Positions 5,486 to 5,590 of a stretch of DNA of 5,590 bases are shown one piece after another. A model generated the notes under the pieces. The model searched no databases. It saw only the letters and a program-made list of their open reading frames with translations, and had not been told where the DNA came from. Made by a program: the position numbers and the translations under genes. The stretch comes from Deltaproteobacteria bacterium (lineage in GTDB: Bacteria; Desulfobacterota_B; Binatia; UBA9968). Where the stretch lies: the NCBI GenBank assembly GCA_022545745.1, contig JACZQL010000129.1, forward strand, positions 1 to 5,590, read 5' to 3'. How positions within the stretch are numbered: the first letter of the stretch is position 1; every line of letters begins with the position of its first letter.

Positions 5486-5590
5486 ATGGATCTACAGAAG
5501 ATCAATTTAAAGTTTTTTGTTGCGGACCCCGATGGGATTTCCCTGACGGCCTTTGTCCCTATCTTTCATACGTGGATCCAGGCCTCGGAT
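5486..5590 (+). CDS. Conserved protein of unknown function, N-terminal part only (runs off the window)
   Basis: ATG-5486 opens 35 codons that stay open to the window end. The product starts MDLQKINLKFFV and continues through DPDGISLTAFVPIFHTWIQ, a pattern of beta-strand, acidic turn and helix. I recall short conserved bacterial proteins that begin in this style (a KFF strand followed by AF-PVFH-WIQ) and have no assigned function. I do not know the fold or activity. It lies 15 bp after the reductase stop on the same strand, so co-transcription is likely and a role near the reductase is possible. The Shine-Dalgarno is poor (TCAAGC before the ATG), so translational coupling may help. Confidence 0.7.
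   Translation, partial: MDLQKINLKFFVADPDGISLTAFVPIFHTWIQASD

Overview
The window is from a bacterial chromosome of roughly balanced base composition. It has compact gene spacing, Shine-Dalgarno sites and sigma70-like promoters, several of them with a GCTTGAC -35 region. Translation gives no firm taxon. The 757-residue sirohaem reductase with a helical tail, the solo amidohydrolase, and the use of selenocysteine would fit an uncultivated, perhaps marine, deltaproteobacterium-like or similar lineage. That placement is inference.

Layout. (1) At 1-948 (+) is an amidohydrolase (amidohydrolase_2/ACMSD-like) whose N-terminal metal-binding strand is not present in an open frame, so it is cut, frameshifted or degraded at its 5' end. 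(2) At 973-1533 (-), convergent with it, is a glutathione S-transferase/SspA-like protein. Its frame continues upstream through one TGA (1507-1509) to a good ATG with a Shine-Dalgarno site. That TGA sits exactly where relatives carry the catalytic cysteine of the CPYAHR-type motif, and a hairpin of the size and spacing of a bacterial SECIS lies just downstream. The best reading is a selenocysteine-containing GST, and conventional gene calling would truncate it. (3) At 1685-2887 (+), divergent from the GST and behind a strong promoter, is a secreted MltD-like lytic transglycosylase with a C-terminal LysM domain. (4) A 309-bp AT-rich spacer (2888-3196) holds two copies of GCTTGACTTTAT, two copies of GGCCTAAATA, a 10-bp palindrome and a possible Shine-Dalgarno-masking hairpin. 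(5) At 3197-5470 (+) is a ferredoxin-type nitrite/sulfite reductase with cysteine tetrads in both halves and an extra C-terminal helical domain. (6) Fifteen bases downstream, from 5486 to the window end, starts a conserved protein of unknown function, probably in the same operon.

The genes do not form one obvious pathway. The reductase and the gene after it look like an assimilatory sulfur (or nitrogen) unit, the transglycosylase is a cell-wall housekeeping gene, and the GST is a thiol/selenol redox or detoxification protein. The most notable item is the UGA-containing GST. No RNA gene, mobile element or CRISPR array was seen, and none of the selenocysteine machinery (selA, selB, selC, selD) lies in this window.
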